Positions 24,792 to 33,386 of a stretch of DNA of 37,945 nt are shown here, one piece after another (position 1 is the stretch's first letter; each line of letters opens with the position of its first letter). The translations under genes and the position numbers were made by a program. The notes under the pieces are model-generated. The model worked only from the letters and a program-made list of their open reading frames with translations, ran no database searches and was not told where the DNA came from. This stretch comes from an uncultured Verrucomicrobia subdivision 3 bacterium (GTDB lineage Bacteria; Verrucomicrobiota; Verrucomicrobiia; Limisphaerales; DASXHY01), in assembly GCA_937890005.1 (NCBI GenBank), contig CALBZA010000035.1, positions 1 to 37,945 on the forward strand, read 5' to 3'.

Positions 24792-25673
24792 TCAAAGCAC
24801 GACTTCGGTTCCGACGCCTTCGTCGGTGAAGATTTCCAGCAGCACGGCATGCGGCACGCGGCCGTCCACGAACGACACCTTTTCCACGCCCGCCTTCAAC
24901 GCCGCCACGGCGCTGTCCACCTTCGGAATCATTCCCTTGTCCACAACGCCCGTGCGCTTCAGTTCGGCGACCTGATCTGTCTTGAGATGAGAGATGACGG
25001 ATTCGGGATCCTTGGGATTGCTCAACAGTCCGGGAACGTCACTCATGAAAACGAGCCGCTTCGCCTTGAGCGCCAGCGCCACCTGGGCGGCGGCGACGTC
25101 GGCGTTGCAGTTGTAAATATGACCGTCCTCGCCGCGTGCCGTCGGGCTGATGACCGGTGTGACGCCATTCGCTATGCACTCCAGCAGCGGCGCGGTGTTC
25201 ACTTCGACCACTTCACCCACGTAACCGATGTCGAGCTTCTGTCCGGGATTCTCTTTGTCATCGAGCCACAGCTTGCGGCATTTGAAGATGTCGGGGCCGG
25301 CAATCCCTTTGGCCACTCCGCCCAGTGAATTGATCGTGGCGACCACCTCGGGGTTGATTTCACGCGAGAGGACGTCATCGACGATTCTGACCGTTGCGTC
25401 ATCGGTGACGCGCTGGCCCTGGATGAACTGGGCCTTGAGCCCGGACTTTTCCATGGCGCGTGTGATGGCTTTTCCGCCGCCGTGCACGACCACGGGATTG
25501 ATCTCCACCGCTTCGAGAAAAACGATGTCGCGCGCCACGCCGTTTCGAACGGAGGCATCGGGCGAATCCATGAAGCTGCCGCCGTACTTCACGACGAACG
25601 TGGCTCCGCTGAACTTCTGTATGTAAGGCAACGCTTCCATCAGCGTCGCGGCTTTGGCAATCAGGTCTTGCAT
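24792..25673 (-). CDS. argB: Acetylglutamate kinase
   Basis: A 293-residue amino acid kinase that phosphorylates N-acetylglutamate, the second step of arginine synthesis. Typical features are FVVKYGGSFM at the N-terminal phosphate-binding region, VVVHGGGKAI, the NCNADVAAAQVALAL segment, LVFMSDVPGLL, and DKGMIPKVDSAVAALKAG in the C-terminal part. The N-terminal helix MQDLIAKAATLMEALPYIQKF suggests the hexameric, arginine-inhibited form. Length is normal. It stands alone here; no other arginine genes are near. Confidence 0.97.
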   Translation of the reverse strand: MQDLIAKAATLMEALPYIQKFSGATFVVKYGGSFMDSPDASVRNGVARDIVFLEAVEINPVVVHGGGKAITRAMEKSGLKAQFIQGQRVTDDATVRIVDDVLSREINPEVVATINSLGGVAKGIAGPDIFKCRKLWLDDKENPGQKLDIGYVGEVVEVNTAPLLECIANGVTPVISPTARGEDGHIYNCNADVAAAQVALALKAKRLVFMSDVPGLLSNPKDPESVISHLKTDQVAELKRTGVVDKGMIPKVDSAVAALKAGVEKVSFVDGRVPHAVLLEIFTDEGVGTEVVL

Positions 25674-25754
25674 CGTTTAAAGGTGGCGAAGGTGTACTGG
25701 AAAACGCGGCGTGATGGAATACCGATTCGACACCAATGTGAACCTCCAGAAATT

Positions 25755-26666
25755 CTACTTGGAAAGATTCGCACCTTTCACGCGCAGCCGGATCGAATAG
25801 AGCGATTTGCTCGCGGTGATGAACAAGGTCTGGCGATCCGCGCCGCCGAAACTGACGTTGGCGGTCCATCCTTCGGGAACAGGAATCCTTTCGATTTCCT
25901 TTCCGCTGGGGTCGAAGACTGTCACACCGCGGCCGGTGAGATAGAGATTGCCTTCGGTGTCGAGCGTCATGCCGTCCGAACCCATGTTGCAGCGCAGCTG
26001 CTTGTTCGTGAGTTCGCCATCCGGCTGGATGTCATACGCCCAGGTTTTGCGGGCGCGAATGTCCGCCACAAAGAGCGTTTTGCCGTCAGGTGTGCCGATG
26101 ATTCCGTTCGGCTGGGAGAGATCGGTGGTGACGCGTTTGAGTGTCTTCCGATCGGCGCTGAGAAAATAAACCTGCTGTGTCACCTGAGGCGGTTGGTTGT
26201 AATCCCACCATTCCCGCTTGTAAAACGGATCGGTGAAATACAGCGCTCCATCCGGCCGTTCCCAGACGTCGTTCGGACCGTTGAGCGCTTTGCCTTCGTA
26301 GGAGTTGGTGAGCACCGTGTGTTTTCCGTCGGGTGTGATCGACCAGAGCGCGGTCTTCTCGTCGGCGCAGACGATGAGATTGCCGTCGCGGCTGAAATAC
26401 ATGCCGTTGGCGCGGCCTGAGGGTTTCATGAACTCGGACAACTTTCCGTCCACGCTCCACTTCATGATGCGGTCGTTCGGCTGGTCGGTGAAAAAGACGT
26501 TGCCGTCCTTGTCGCAGGTCGGGCCTTCGGTGAACTGAAATTCACCCGAGAGTTTCTCCAGCCTGGCGCCGGGTGCGATCAGGCTGGTTGGTGTTTCGTT
26601 GGTTTGAGCCATCAACGGGAGAATGGTCCCGATCAGCGCCGAGAACAAGGTGGAGAATGATTTCAT
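25755..26666 (-). CDS. SMP-30/gluconolactonase-type beta-propeller, exported
   Basis: A 303-residue protein with a signal peptide (residues 1-20, ending LPLMA) and a six-bladed SMP-30 propeller. Family features are the first-blade EGPTCDKDGNVFFTDQPNDRI with metal-ligand Glu, the central ALNGPNDVWERPDGALYFTDP with Asn and Asp ligands, and SQPNGIIGTPDGKTLFVAD. The family hydrolyses sugar lactones such as gluconolactone using a divalent cation. The ATG at 26666 begins the signal peptide; the frame continues upstream to 26765 without a better start. It diverges from the DUF1080-oxidoreductase pair, whose oxidised products could be lactonised substrates of this enzyme. Confidence 0.9.
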   Translation of the reverse strand: MKSFSTLFSALIGTILPLMAQTNETPTSLIAPGARLEKLSGEFQFTEGPTCDKDGNVFFTDQPNDRIMKWSVDGKLSEFMKPSGRANGMYFSRDGNLIVCADEKTALWSITPDGKHTVLTNSYEGKALNGPNDVWERPDGALYFTDPFYKREWWDYNQPPQVTQQVYFLSADRKTLKRVTTDLSQPNGIIGTPDGKTLFVADIRARKTWAYDIQPDGELTNKQLRCNMGSDGMTLDTEGNLYLTGRGVTVFDPSGKEIERIPVPEGWTANVSFGGADRQTLFITASKSLYSIRLRVKGANLSK

Positions 26667-27024
26667 GTGATCCAATTGCCCGAACTGATACGTGATGCCC
26701 GCGAACCTTTCAATCAGAGTCTGCTCGGGGGCCACAGGCAAAAAAACGAGCCACAGATGGAACACAGATCAAACACAGATTCCAGACACCGGCTGCACCT
26801 GTCGCAATCGTTCCCACGCATTGTTGTAAAACCCGATGAAAGTCGCCGCCGCTGTCATCTCGCGGAGGCTCAAGGACAAAGCAATCGCTGGAAAAGCTTT
26901 CAAAAATCTGTGTTCAATCTGTGGCTGCATAGGTTCATACGACGTTTGTACGATAGACAACATTCCGGGCCGCTGTAACGTCAGCGCCATGCATGGCGTC
27001 CGTTTCAGAACTCGAATTCGAATT
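26667..27024. other. Divergent intergenic region with repeat element
   Basis: 358 bases between the lactonase and DUF1080 genes. It contains an inverted repeat with arms 26749-26769 and 26906-26926 (20 of 21 bases match), and the left arm extends into a three-copy CACAGAT array with 11-base period. A 73-codon minus-strand frame inside has no family resemblance. Confidence 0.55.
26749..26926. repeat. Inverted repeat element of about 178 bp, MITE-like
   Basis: Terminal arms agccacagatggaacacag (26749 onward) and its near-exact inverted copy at 26906-26926 enclose about 136 bases without a recognisable gene. The left arm is followed by additional CACAGAT copies to 26781. The form suggests a short non-autonomous mobile element or dispersed repeat. 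Confidence 0.6.
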
Positions 27025-28461
27025 ATGCGTTATCTCCACGTTGCACTTGCAGGTCTGTTCAGTCTCGGTCTCAGCAGTTTTCAACTTTCTGCCGCAGACG
27101 GCTGGATCGATTTGTTCAATGGCCGGGATCTCTCCGGATGGAATCAAAAGGGGGGCAAGGCCAAATACTCGGTTCAGGACGGCGTCATCGTCGGAGAGAC
27201 GGTGCCCGGCACTCCCAACAGTTTTCTTTGCACGGACAAGGACTACGACAACTTCATCCTGGAACTGGAATTCAAGGTCGATCCACGCCTGAACTCCGGC
27301 GTGCAAATCCGCAGCGAATGTTTCGACAAGGCGACCCGCGTCGAATGGGAGGGCAAAACCATCAACATCGCGGCCAACCGCGTCCACGGTTATCAGGTCG
27401 AGATCGATCCCGATCCGGTGAAAAAGCGGGGCTGGACCGCGGGTCTTTATGACGAGGCGCGGCGCACGTGGCTTTATCCGGGATTGCTTGGCGGTGACAC
27501 AAACACGTTCACCAAACTGGGGTTGCAGGTGTTCAAGCAGGACAATTGGAACAAGCTTCGCGTCGTGGCGAATGGCCCGTCGATCAAAACCTACCTGAAC
27601 GGTGTGCTGCGGGCGCACATTGAAGATTCCATGACGCCGAAAGGGTTCATTGGTCTCCAGGTTCACAGTGTTGGAAACAGCCCGGACAACGCCGGAATGC
27701 AAGTGCAGTTCAAAAACATTCGCCTGAAGGAAATCTCTGCTTCGGTGGAAAAAGAAGTGGAACCCAATACGCTCACGGAACAGGAGAAAAAGGACGGCTG
27801 GCGTCTTCTCTGGGATGGCAAAACCGCGGACGGCTGGCGCAGTGCGAAAGGAGAAAACTTTCCTTCGCGGGGCTGGTCGATCAAGGAAGGTGTCCTCACA
27901 GTTCATTCAACCGGAGGTGGCGAATCGGTCGGCGGCGGCGACATCATCACCCGGGAACGTTTCTCGGAGTTTGAACTGCTCGTCGATTTCAAAATCACGC
28001 CCGGCGCGAACAGCGGCATCAAATATTTCGTGCAGCCGAACCTTGATCCGATCACCGGCACTGGCGCGAAGTCTGCCACCGGCTCGGCAATTGGCTGCGA
28101 GTTCCAGATTCTCGATGACGCGCGTCATCCGGACGCCAGGGCGGGAAGGAACGGCAATCGAACGGTCGCTTCGCTGTACGATCTGATGCCGGCCGCTTCG
28201 TCCAAGCAGCCCAATGCGATCGGCGAATGGAACACGGCGCGCATCGTATCGCGCGGCAAGCACGTTGAGCACTGGTTGAACGGCGAAAAGGTTCTGAAAT
28301 ACGATCGCGGCTCCGATGCGTTCCGGCAGTTCGTTGCACAAAGCAAATACAAGAACATCCCGGGCTTTGGCGAATGGGCGGACGGACACATTCTCCTGCA
28401 GGAACACGGCGACGAAGTGTCGTTCCGCAACGTGAAAATCCGAACCTTTTCCAGCAAGTAA
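27025..28461 (+). CDS. Exported double DUF1080 protein (3-keto-glycoside hydrolase family)
   Basis: A 478-residue exported protein made of two DUF1080 (PF06439) concanavalin-like domains. A signal peptide covers residues 1-23 (LAGLFSLGLSSFQLSA). Domain 1 (about 24-245) starts DGWIDLFNGRDLSGW and has RLNSGVQIRSE and YQVEIDPDP; domain 2 (about 255-478) starts DGWRLLWDGKTADGW and has ANSGIKYFVQ and CEFQILDD, with the usual Asp/Glu/His carbohydrate-binding strand. DUF1080 enzymes cleave glycosides after C3 oxidation to the keto form. The next gene, an oxidoreductase of the type that makes such keto sugars, begins 18 bases downstream, so the pair probably forms one pathway. ATG 27025 opens the signal peptide; ATG 26989 is an alternative. 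Confidence 0.92.
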   Translation: MRYLHVALAGLFSLGLSSFQLSAADGWIDLFNGRDLSGWNQKGGKAKYSVQDGVIVGETVPGTPNSFLCTDKDYDNFILELEFKVDPRLNSGVQIRSECFDKATRVEWEGKTINIAANRVHGYQVEIDPDPVKKRGWTAGLYDEARRTWLYPGLLGGDTNTFTKLGLQVFKQDNWNKLRVVANGPSIKTYLNGVLRAHIEDSMTPKGFIGLQVHSVGNSPDNAGMQVQFKNIRLKEISASVEKEVEPNTLTEQEKKDGWRLLWDGKTADGWRSAKGENFPSRGWSIKEGVLTVHSTGGGESVGGGDIITRERFSEFELLVDFKITPGANSGIKYFVQPNLDPITGTGAKSATGSAIGCEFQILDDARHPDARAGRNGNRTVASLYDLMPAASSKQPNAIGEWNTARIVSRGKHVEHWLNGEKVLKYDRGSDAFRQFVAQSKYKNIPGFGEWADGHILLQEHGDEVSFRNVKIRTFSSK

Positions 28462-28479
28462 TTGCAGAGATCCCTGTTT

Positions 28480-29925
28480 ATGAAATCGAATCGCAAAATC
28501 AGCATCAGCCGCGAATTGCCGCGGCGATCGTTCCTCAAAGGCTGCCTGACCGCCGGCGCGTTCTCGATGATCGCACCGCGCATGGCATTTGCCGCCGCGA
28601 GTTCCGGAGGCGCCGGAGTTTCGGCCGGTGAAAAGGTGAATCTCGCCTGCGTCGGAATCGGAAATCGCGGCGCGGATGTCGTCAAGGCGCTGTTCAACAC
28701 CGGCCATGCGAACATCGTGGCACTATGCGACACCGATCTCGATGCGCCGCACACGACGGATATTCTCCGACGATTTCCAAACGTGCCGAGGTTTCGCGAC
28801 TTCCGACAGATGTTCGACAAGATGGCGAACCAGATCGACGCGGTGGCGGTCTCGACGCCCGATTTCTCGCACTTCCCGGTCGCGATGCTCGCGATGTCGC
28901 TCGGCAAACATGTCTATTGCGAAAAGCCGATGGGACAATCGTTCCGCGAAATCGAGCTGATGATGCAGGCGGAGAAAAAATACAAGGTCGCCGCGCAGAT
29001 GGGCAATCAGGGGCATTCGGACGCGAACTATTTCCAGTTCAAGGCATGGGTCGAAGCCGGAATCATCAAGAACGTCACGAAGATCACGGCGTTCATGAAC
29101 AATCCGCGCCGCTGGCATGGAATGAAGGTTTCCGGTTATCTGCCGGCCCAGCCGATTCCTGAAACGCTCGACTGGGAAACCTGGCTCGCGACGGCGCAGT
29201 TCCACGAATACAACAAGGGTTACATCAATGGCGAATGGCGTTCGTGGTACGACTTCGGAAACGGCGCGCTTGGCGACTGGGGCGCGCACATCATCGACAC
29301 CGCGCATGAATTCCTCGATCTCGGTCTGCCGGTCGAAGTGGAGTCGGTGAAGGCGGAAGGTCACAGCGAATGGATTTTCCCGCAGGCCTCCACGCTGGCG
29401 TTCAGGTTTCCGAAACGCGGGGACATGCCGCCGGTCGAGATCACCTGGTATGACGGCCAGCAGAATCTGCCGCCGCTGCCGCAGGATTTCGGTGCCGCGG
29501 TTGTGGACGCAAACATTCCGCCTCCCAGCGCGGGCAGCATCGACACGAAAAAGTATCCGCCGGGCAAGGTGATTTATGGTGACGAACTGACCTTCAAAGG
29601 CGGTTCGCATGGATCGACGCTGTCGATCATTCCGGAATCGAAGGCGAAAGACATGGCGTCGAAGCTGCCGCAGGTTCCGAGGAGTCCTTCGAATCATTTC
29701 CTGAACTTCCTGCGTGCGGCGAAAGGGCAGGAGAAATGCCGGTCTTCATTCGCCGTGGCGGGGCCGTTGTGTCAGGTGCTTGGACTGGGCGTGCTGGCGC
29801 AGCGATTCAACGCGAAGCTGGAGTTCGATCGCGAGAAGAAGCAGATCACAAATCACAGCAAGGCCAATCAGCTTCTCGCCGGCGTTCCGCCGCGCAAGGA
29901 GTGGGAGCAGTTCTACAAGCTGTGA
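28480..29925 (+). CDS. Tat-exported Gfo/Idh/MocA-family sugar oxidoreductase
   Basis: A 481-residue NAD(P)-dependent oxidoreductase. The twin-arginine signal (PRRSFLKG, Arg15-Arg16, followed by a hydrophobic stretch and AFA) predicts export in folded form with bound cofactor. The Rossmann domain starts VNLACVGIGNRGADV; the family catalytic EKP is present in KHVYCEKPMG, followed by the second-domain beta-sheet with DWGAHIIDTAHEFLDLG. Some of these enzymes oxidise the C3 hydroxyl of glycosides. Pairing with the DUF1080 protein supports a keto-glycoside role. The ATG at 28480 is chosen over a TTG at 28462; it begins 18 bases after the DUF1080 stop. Confidence 0.93.
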   Translation: MKSNRKISISRELPRRSFLKGCLTAGAFSMIAPRMAFAAASSGGAGVSAGEKVNLACVGIGNRGADVVKALFNTGHANIVALCDTDLDAPHTTDILRRFPNVPRFRDFRQMFDKMANQIDAVAVSTPDFSHFPVAMLAMSLGKHVYCEKPMGQSFREIELMMQAEKKYKVAAQMGNQGHSDANYFQFKAWVEAGIIKNVTKITAFMNNPRRWHGMKVSGYLPAQPIPETLDWETWLATAQFHEYNKGYINGEWRSWYDFGNGALGDWGAHIIDTAHEFLDLGLPVEVESVKAEGHSEWIFPQASTLAFRFPKRGDMPPVEITWYDGQQNLPPLPQDFGAAVVDANIPPPSAGSIDTKKYPPGKVIYGDELTFKGGSHGSTLSIIPESKAKDMASKLPQVPRSPSNHFLNFLRAAKGQEKCRSSFAVAGPLCQVLGLGVLAQRFNAKLEFDREKKQITNHSKANQLLAGVPPRKEWEQFYKL

Positions 29926-29936
29926 TGGCGGCCTGT

Positions 29937-30005
29937 AACGGCGTCAGTACCGCCGTTCCGGTTCATCATTGAAAACGCTTCAGATCGGCGCTCACGAAGC
30001 GCCGA
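29937..30005. terminator. Two consecutive hairpins between converging genes
   Basis: AACGGCG (29937-29943) pairs with CGCCGTT (29951-29957), and TCGGCGCT (29985-29992) pairs with AGCGCCGA (29998-30005). Both are perfect stems. There is no strong T run, so they are bidirectional terminator-like or dispersed palindromic repeats. Confidence 0.5.
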
Positions 30006-30022
30006 CGCAGTTGCAACGGGGA

Positions 30023-31201
30023 TCATCGCCAGCGCGCACGGAAGCGCTGCTGTCTTGATTGCGATCCGTTTTCCATCTGCTGGGCCAGCAACGCGATTCG
30101 ATTCTGTGCCCGGCAGAGTTCGTGATACATCGGTTCGCAGAGCTGGCGTTCCAGGTGGGTTTCGGACTGGCGAAGTTCCCAAAGCCCCATCTGTGTCCAG
30201 CGCGCCTGATCGTGCCACTCGGGCATTCCGAGAATCGGATACAGGCAAACGCCTTTGAGCGGAACGCCATCGGCGATCAACGATTCCACCTCCTCAACCA
30301 ATGTTGCCAGCCACTTCGGGCGCATGTCATCGACGTGAGACGTTTCGGTGATCAACAGCTCGCCGCCGTAACGTTCATAGACGCGCTTGATCAACTCGCG
30401 CAACGGAACCCGTTGCGGATGATCTTCTGCCAACGGCTGTTCGTCCTTCCCGAGAATCCACTGGTTCGTCCAATAGTAGTTGAGTCCCACAATGTCGAGA
30501 TGCGCGCGACTGCCGCCGAGTTCGGGCGCGAGCCGGCCGCAGAGCATGTCCCAGGATTCGAACACCGCCTCGTTGTTGAACGCATCGGCTGCGCGACGGG
30601 CACCTTCGCTGTCATTTTCCGGAAGCACATGGCAGAGCGGATCGACATTCACGATGCGGGCGTCGGGAATCACGGAACGAATCGCATTGATCCCTTGAAT
30701 CGCCGAACGGATCAGCGCGCGTTTCAATTCAACGCCTCGTCCGATGCAGTGCGGCGAAAAACGTCCGACGGTTCCACCTGCCCAGGAGAAGAACGAAGGC
30801 TCATTCACGGGCGTGAAGTAGCAGGTGCCCGGTTGATTCCGGCAGATGTAATCCGCCGCCGCGGCGCAGTAGTCGGCGAATCGTTTTGTGAAGTCGTCTG
30901 AGAACGGATCGAGTTCATCGGGATAACCGTAATGGAACAGATCCCAGATCACCTCGATGCCGTACTTGCGGCTCGCTTCGAGAAACGGTTCCACGGAGCT
31001 GAAGTCGTATTGGCCGCCACGATCCACGAGCGGCCAGCGGATCGCTTCGCGCGCGGCGAAAATGCCGACGTTGTGAAGCGATCGATAATCACTGTCCGCA
31101 TGTTTATCGTGGTGCGTCGCGGCAATCTGGTCGATCCACTCGCGCGAGGCGTTGTAACCGGTCGCACATTCGAATCCCGCGAAGAAAAAGCTTCGAAACA
31201 T
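30023..31201 (-). CDS. GH1-like glycoside hydrolase (clan GH-A)
   Basis: A 392-residue TIM-barrel glycosidase. The putative acid/base is Glu134 in PVNEPSFFSW and the nucleophile Glu286 in LLITETSHVD, both in the usual GH-A positions; other matches are the RWPLVDRGGQYDF strand and LDIVGLNYYWTNQW near the active site. No signal peptide is visible, so it is probably cytoplasmic. It begins 6 bases after the stop of a second related gene and is probably co-transcribed with it. Activity is likely on beta-linked disaccharides or glycosides; the exact substrate is not predictable, and it is more divergent from classical GH1 than its partner. The C-terminal 40 residues are helical and basic. Confidence 0.75.
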   Translation of the reverse strand: MFRSFFFAGFECATGYNASREWIDQIAATHHDKHADSDYRSLHNVGIFAAREAIRWPLVDRGGQYDFSSVEPFLEASRKYGIEVIWDLFHYGYPDELDPFSDDFTKRFADYCAAAADYICRNQPGTCYFTPVNEPSFFSWAGGTVGRFSPHCIGRGVELKRALIRSAIQGINAIRSVIPDARIVNVDPLCHVLPENDSEGARRAADAFNNEAVFESWDMLCGRLAPELGGSRAHLDIVGLNYYWTNQWILGKDEQPLAEDHPQRVPLRELIKRVYERYGGELLITETSHVDDMRPKWLATLVEEVESLIADGVPLKGVCLYPILGMPEWHDQARWTQMGLWELRQSETHLERQLCEPMYHELCRAQNRIALLAQQMENGSQSRQQRFRARWR

Positions 31202-31207
31202 AATGAT

Positions 31208-32482
31208 TCAGTCTGGAACCGCGGCGACACGACCGACGGTTTCGCTGCCGGCACTCGTGAGTTGTTTGAACTGTCCGACGAGAGGAGTTGAAATGCGTTC
31301 GAGCTGCGAATCGTTGTTCGCTCGAAGATCCCAAAGTCCCATTTGCTTGAGATAATATTCCGGCGGATGGCGTCCTTGCCGGTAGGCCCACGTGACAAGC
31401 GCGAACAGCGGCCACCAGGTGTAACCCACCAGCGGAATACCGCTGGCGCGGGCGCGACGCGTGGATTCGACGGAATCAATGAGCCACGCGGCGCGACGTT
31501 TCACTGTGCCGAGCGATGCAGTTTCCGAAACGAAAATTGGGACCTGATAGCGATCGTGATAGAGCTTCGCGAGACGCTCAACGATGTCGCTGTTCGCATA
31601 CGGCATCTTGATCCGGACATGCGGTGAGCGCACCAGCACCTTTCGGGAAAAGAGTGGATAAAGGTTGATGCCGATGAGATCGAGTGAAACGGCATTCGCA
31701 GCGAACCATTCCAGGGTTTCTTCTGAAACCGCTTTGGAGCGCAGCCAGGAGTGGAGCGAATGGCCCGGCTTGACTCGGCCACTCACGAGGTCCAGCGCGA
31801 GGAAGACGATTTCCTGTCGGCGGAAAACTTCTTCGGCAAGCGTGGGATCGGCGGACTCGTAAAGATCAGTGGCATCGACATGAACCGCCACGTTTTCGTT
31901 GTCCACCGACTGCAATGCCTTGACCGTCTCGACGATTCCGCGGCAGACACCAAGTATCACCTGAATGAAGCCGCTCCATCCGCGCTGGAACGGCGGCCAC
32001 CACCCGAGCTTTCCGCAATACCACGCTGTCACGCGCGGTTCGTTCAGCGGCGTCCAGAGATGAATGCGTCCTTTGAAACGTTCCGCGGCGCGCGCGGCGT
32101 ATTCGGCCATGAACTTTGGAAAATCCGGATTCAGATACGCGCCGTCGATCCAGCGCGGCAGACCGTAATGGACGAGATCGACGATTGGCTCAACCTGAAG
32201 TTCGAGCAGTCGTTCGAGCGTTTCATCGGCGAACTGCCAGTTCCATTCTCCACGAGCCGGATTGATCCGATGCCACGGAATGCCATAACGCGCGTGGGTG
32301 ACGCCGAGTTCTTTCACGAGTTCAAAATCCTCGCGCCAGCGGGAGTAATGTTGCGTCAGCTCATATTCGTCCAGCGTGCGCCCGGTTGCTGGCCACGGTT
32401 CGGTGATGAACGTGTCCTCAATGCCGGTGGCCCAGAAGAAAAAATCCTCCTCTCGAAGCTGATTTAGGTGTGATCGCTTCAT
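31208..32482 (-). CDS. GH1-family beta-glycosidase
   Basis: A 424-residue TIM-barrel glycosidase of the GH1 family. It starts with the GH1-like FFFWATGIEDTFI (residues 14-26), has ELGVTHARYGIPWHRINP and the acid/base Glu148 in LNEPRV, and the nucleophile Glu320 in IFVSETASLG. The length is shorter than a classical GH1 (about 450) but the core is complete. No signal peptide is visible. It precedes the divergent homologue at 30023 by 6 bases; the two share the strand and likely the transcript, and their order suggests successive cleavage of one oligosaccharide class. Substrate unknown. Confidence 0.85.
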   Translation of the reverse strand: MKRSHLNQLREEDFFFWATGIEDTFITEPWPATGRTLDEYELTQHYSRWREDFELVKELGVTHARYGIPWHRINPARGEWNWQFADETLERLLELQVEPIVDLVHYGLPRWIDGAYLNPDFPKFMAEYAARAAERFKGRIHLWTPLNEPRVTAWYCGKLGWWPPFQRGWSGFIQVILGVCRGIVETVKALQSVDNENVAVHVDATDLYESADPTLAEEVFRRQEIVFLALDLVSGRVKPGHSLHSWLRSKAVSEETLEWFAANAVSLDLIGINLYPLFSRKVLVRSPHVRIKMPYANSDIVERLAKLYHDRYQVPIFVSETASLGTVKRRAAWLIDSVESTRRARASGIPLVGYTWWPLFALVTWAYRQGRHPPEYYLKQMGLWDLRANNDSQLERISTPLVGQFKQLTSAGSETVGRVAAVPD

Positions 32483-32790
32483 GCCGCGTATTCTCGACTG
32501 ATTTCAGGAGTAATATCCTACGGGCCGCCCGATTGGCTTCACGGGTCAATGCCTACCCTCGGAGCGCGTAAGGCACATCCTTGTCTGCCGGTTGGAAAAC
32601 TTTGAGTTCCGGGTTGTCGTTCTTGAAATTCCTGCATCTCGAAACGCGCGACTGGAAGTTGCCCTCACCGGCAGACAGGGATGTCTGCCCCACAATTCTC
32701 GGTTCACCAAATTGCCTCGGGTGTTTGACCTAGTTGAGCGCCCGTTGGTGGGCTCGAAATTGAGGGAGAGAACCAACGAAAGGAAAGCGT
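32483..32790. other. Intergenic region with palindromic repeat
   Basis: 308 bases between the divergent glycosidase and PRC-barrel genes. It contains a dispersed-repeat-like inverted pair (32572-32592 and 32667-32689). A purine-rich ribosome site (AAAGGAAAG) lies immediately before the PRC gene. No small gene is convincing. Confidence 0.55.
32572..32689. repeat. REP-like inverted repeat
   Basis: Arm 1, ggcacatccttgtctgccgg (32572 onward), and arm 2, accggcagacagggatgtct (32667 onward), are near-inverted copies with few mismatches, about 75 bases apart. The form matches dispersed palindromes common between genes in Verrucomicrobiota (recalled, not searched). Confidence 0.6.
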
Positions 32791-33381
32791 ATGAAAAGAA
32801 CATCAATGTACATGCTCGGCCTGGTGTTTGGCCTGTCCACGGCAGCGGCATCAGCGCAGGTGTTGCCGAACGATGCCTGGCTTCCTCCGACGGGTGATAC
32901 CAATCGGATGAGCAGACCGGCAGCGAAACAACAAAGCCAGACCTTCTACAGCTCGAAGGATTTGATTGGCGCCGACGTCAAGGACAACTCGGGGAACAAA
33001 CTGGGCGACATTCAGGACGTTCTGATCAGTCCGAAATCAGGCGAGACATTCGCTTCTGTTGAGGTCGATGGCGGGCGCCAAGCAGTGTTGCCGATCCAGG
33101 CTTTGAATGTAAGTCGTCCGGCCGGTGTCCTTCGCAATGCGGAGGTAACGATCAACTCAACGAAGGAGGAACTGCAGTCGGGACCGACGCTCGCTCGAAA
33201 CGAATGGCAACAGCTCGACAGCCCGAGTTTCGTTCAAAGCATCTACCGACATTACAAAATCCAGCAGCCGTCATCGGCCATGGGTGCCAGTGACATGGAT
33301 TCCGAAAGCATGAGCGGCTCAGCTCACGATCGCGACAAGTCGGAAAAGCACAAGGACAAGAGCGAAAAGAGCGATCTCTGA
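32791..33381 (+). CDS. Exported PRC-barrel domain protein
   Basis: A 196-residue exported protein. A signal peptide covers residues 1-22 (ending AAASA). A PRC-barrel domain lies at about 52-120 (SSKDLIGADVKDNSGNKLGDI, then VLISPKSGETFASVEVDGG). The C-terminal tail is rich in Lys, Asp and Ser and probably disordered. PRC-barrel proteins of this type act in the periplasm or at the surface, often in stress tolerance. A good ribosome site (AAAGGAAAG) precedes the ATG. The stop is 5 bases from the end of the converging pilus-operon gene. Confidence 0.88.
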   Translation: MKRTSMYMLGLVFGLSTAAASAQVLPNDAWLPPTGDTNRMSRPAAKQQSQTFYSSKDLIGADVKDNSGNKLGDIQDVLISPKSGETFASVEVDGGRQAVLPIQALNVSRPAGVLRNAEVTINSTKEELQSGPTLARNEWQQLDSPSFVQSIYRHYKIQQPSSAMGASDMDSESMSGSAHDRDKSEKHKDKSEKSDL

Positions 33382-33386
33382 TCGAC

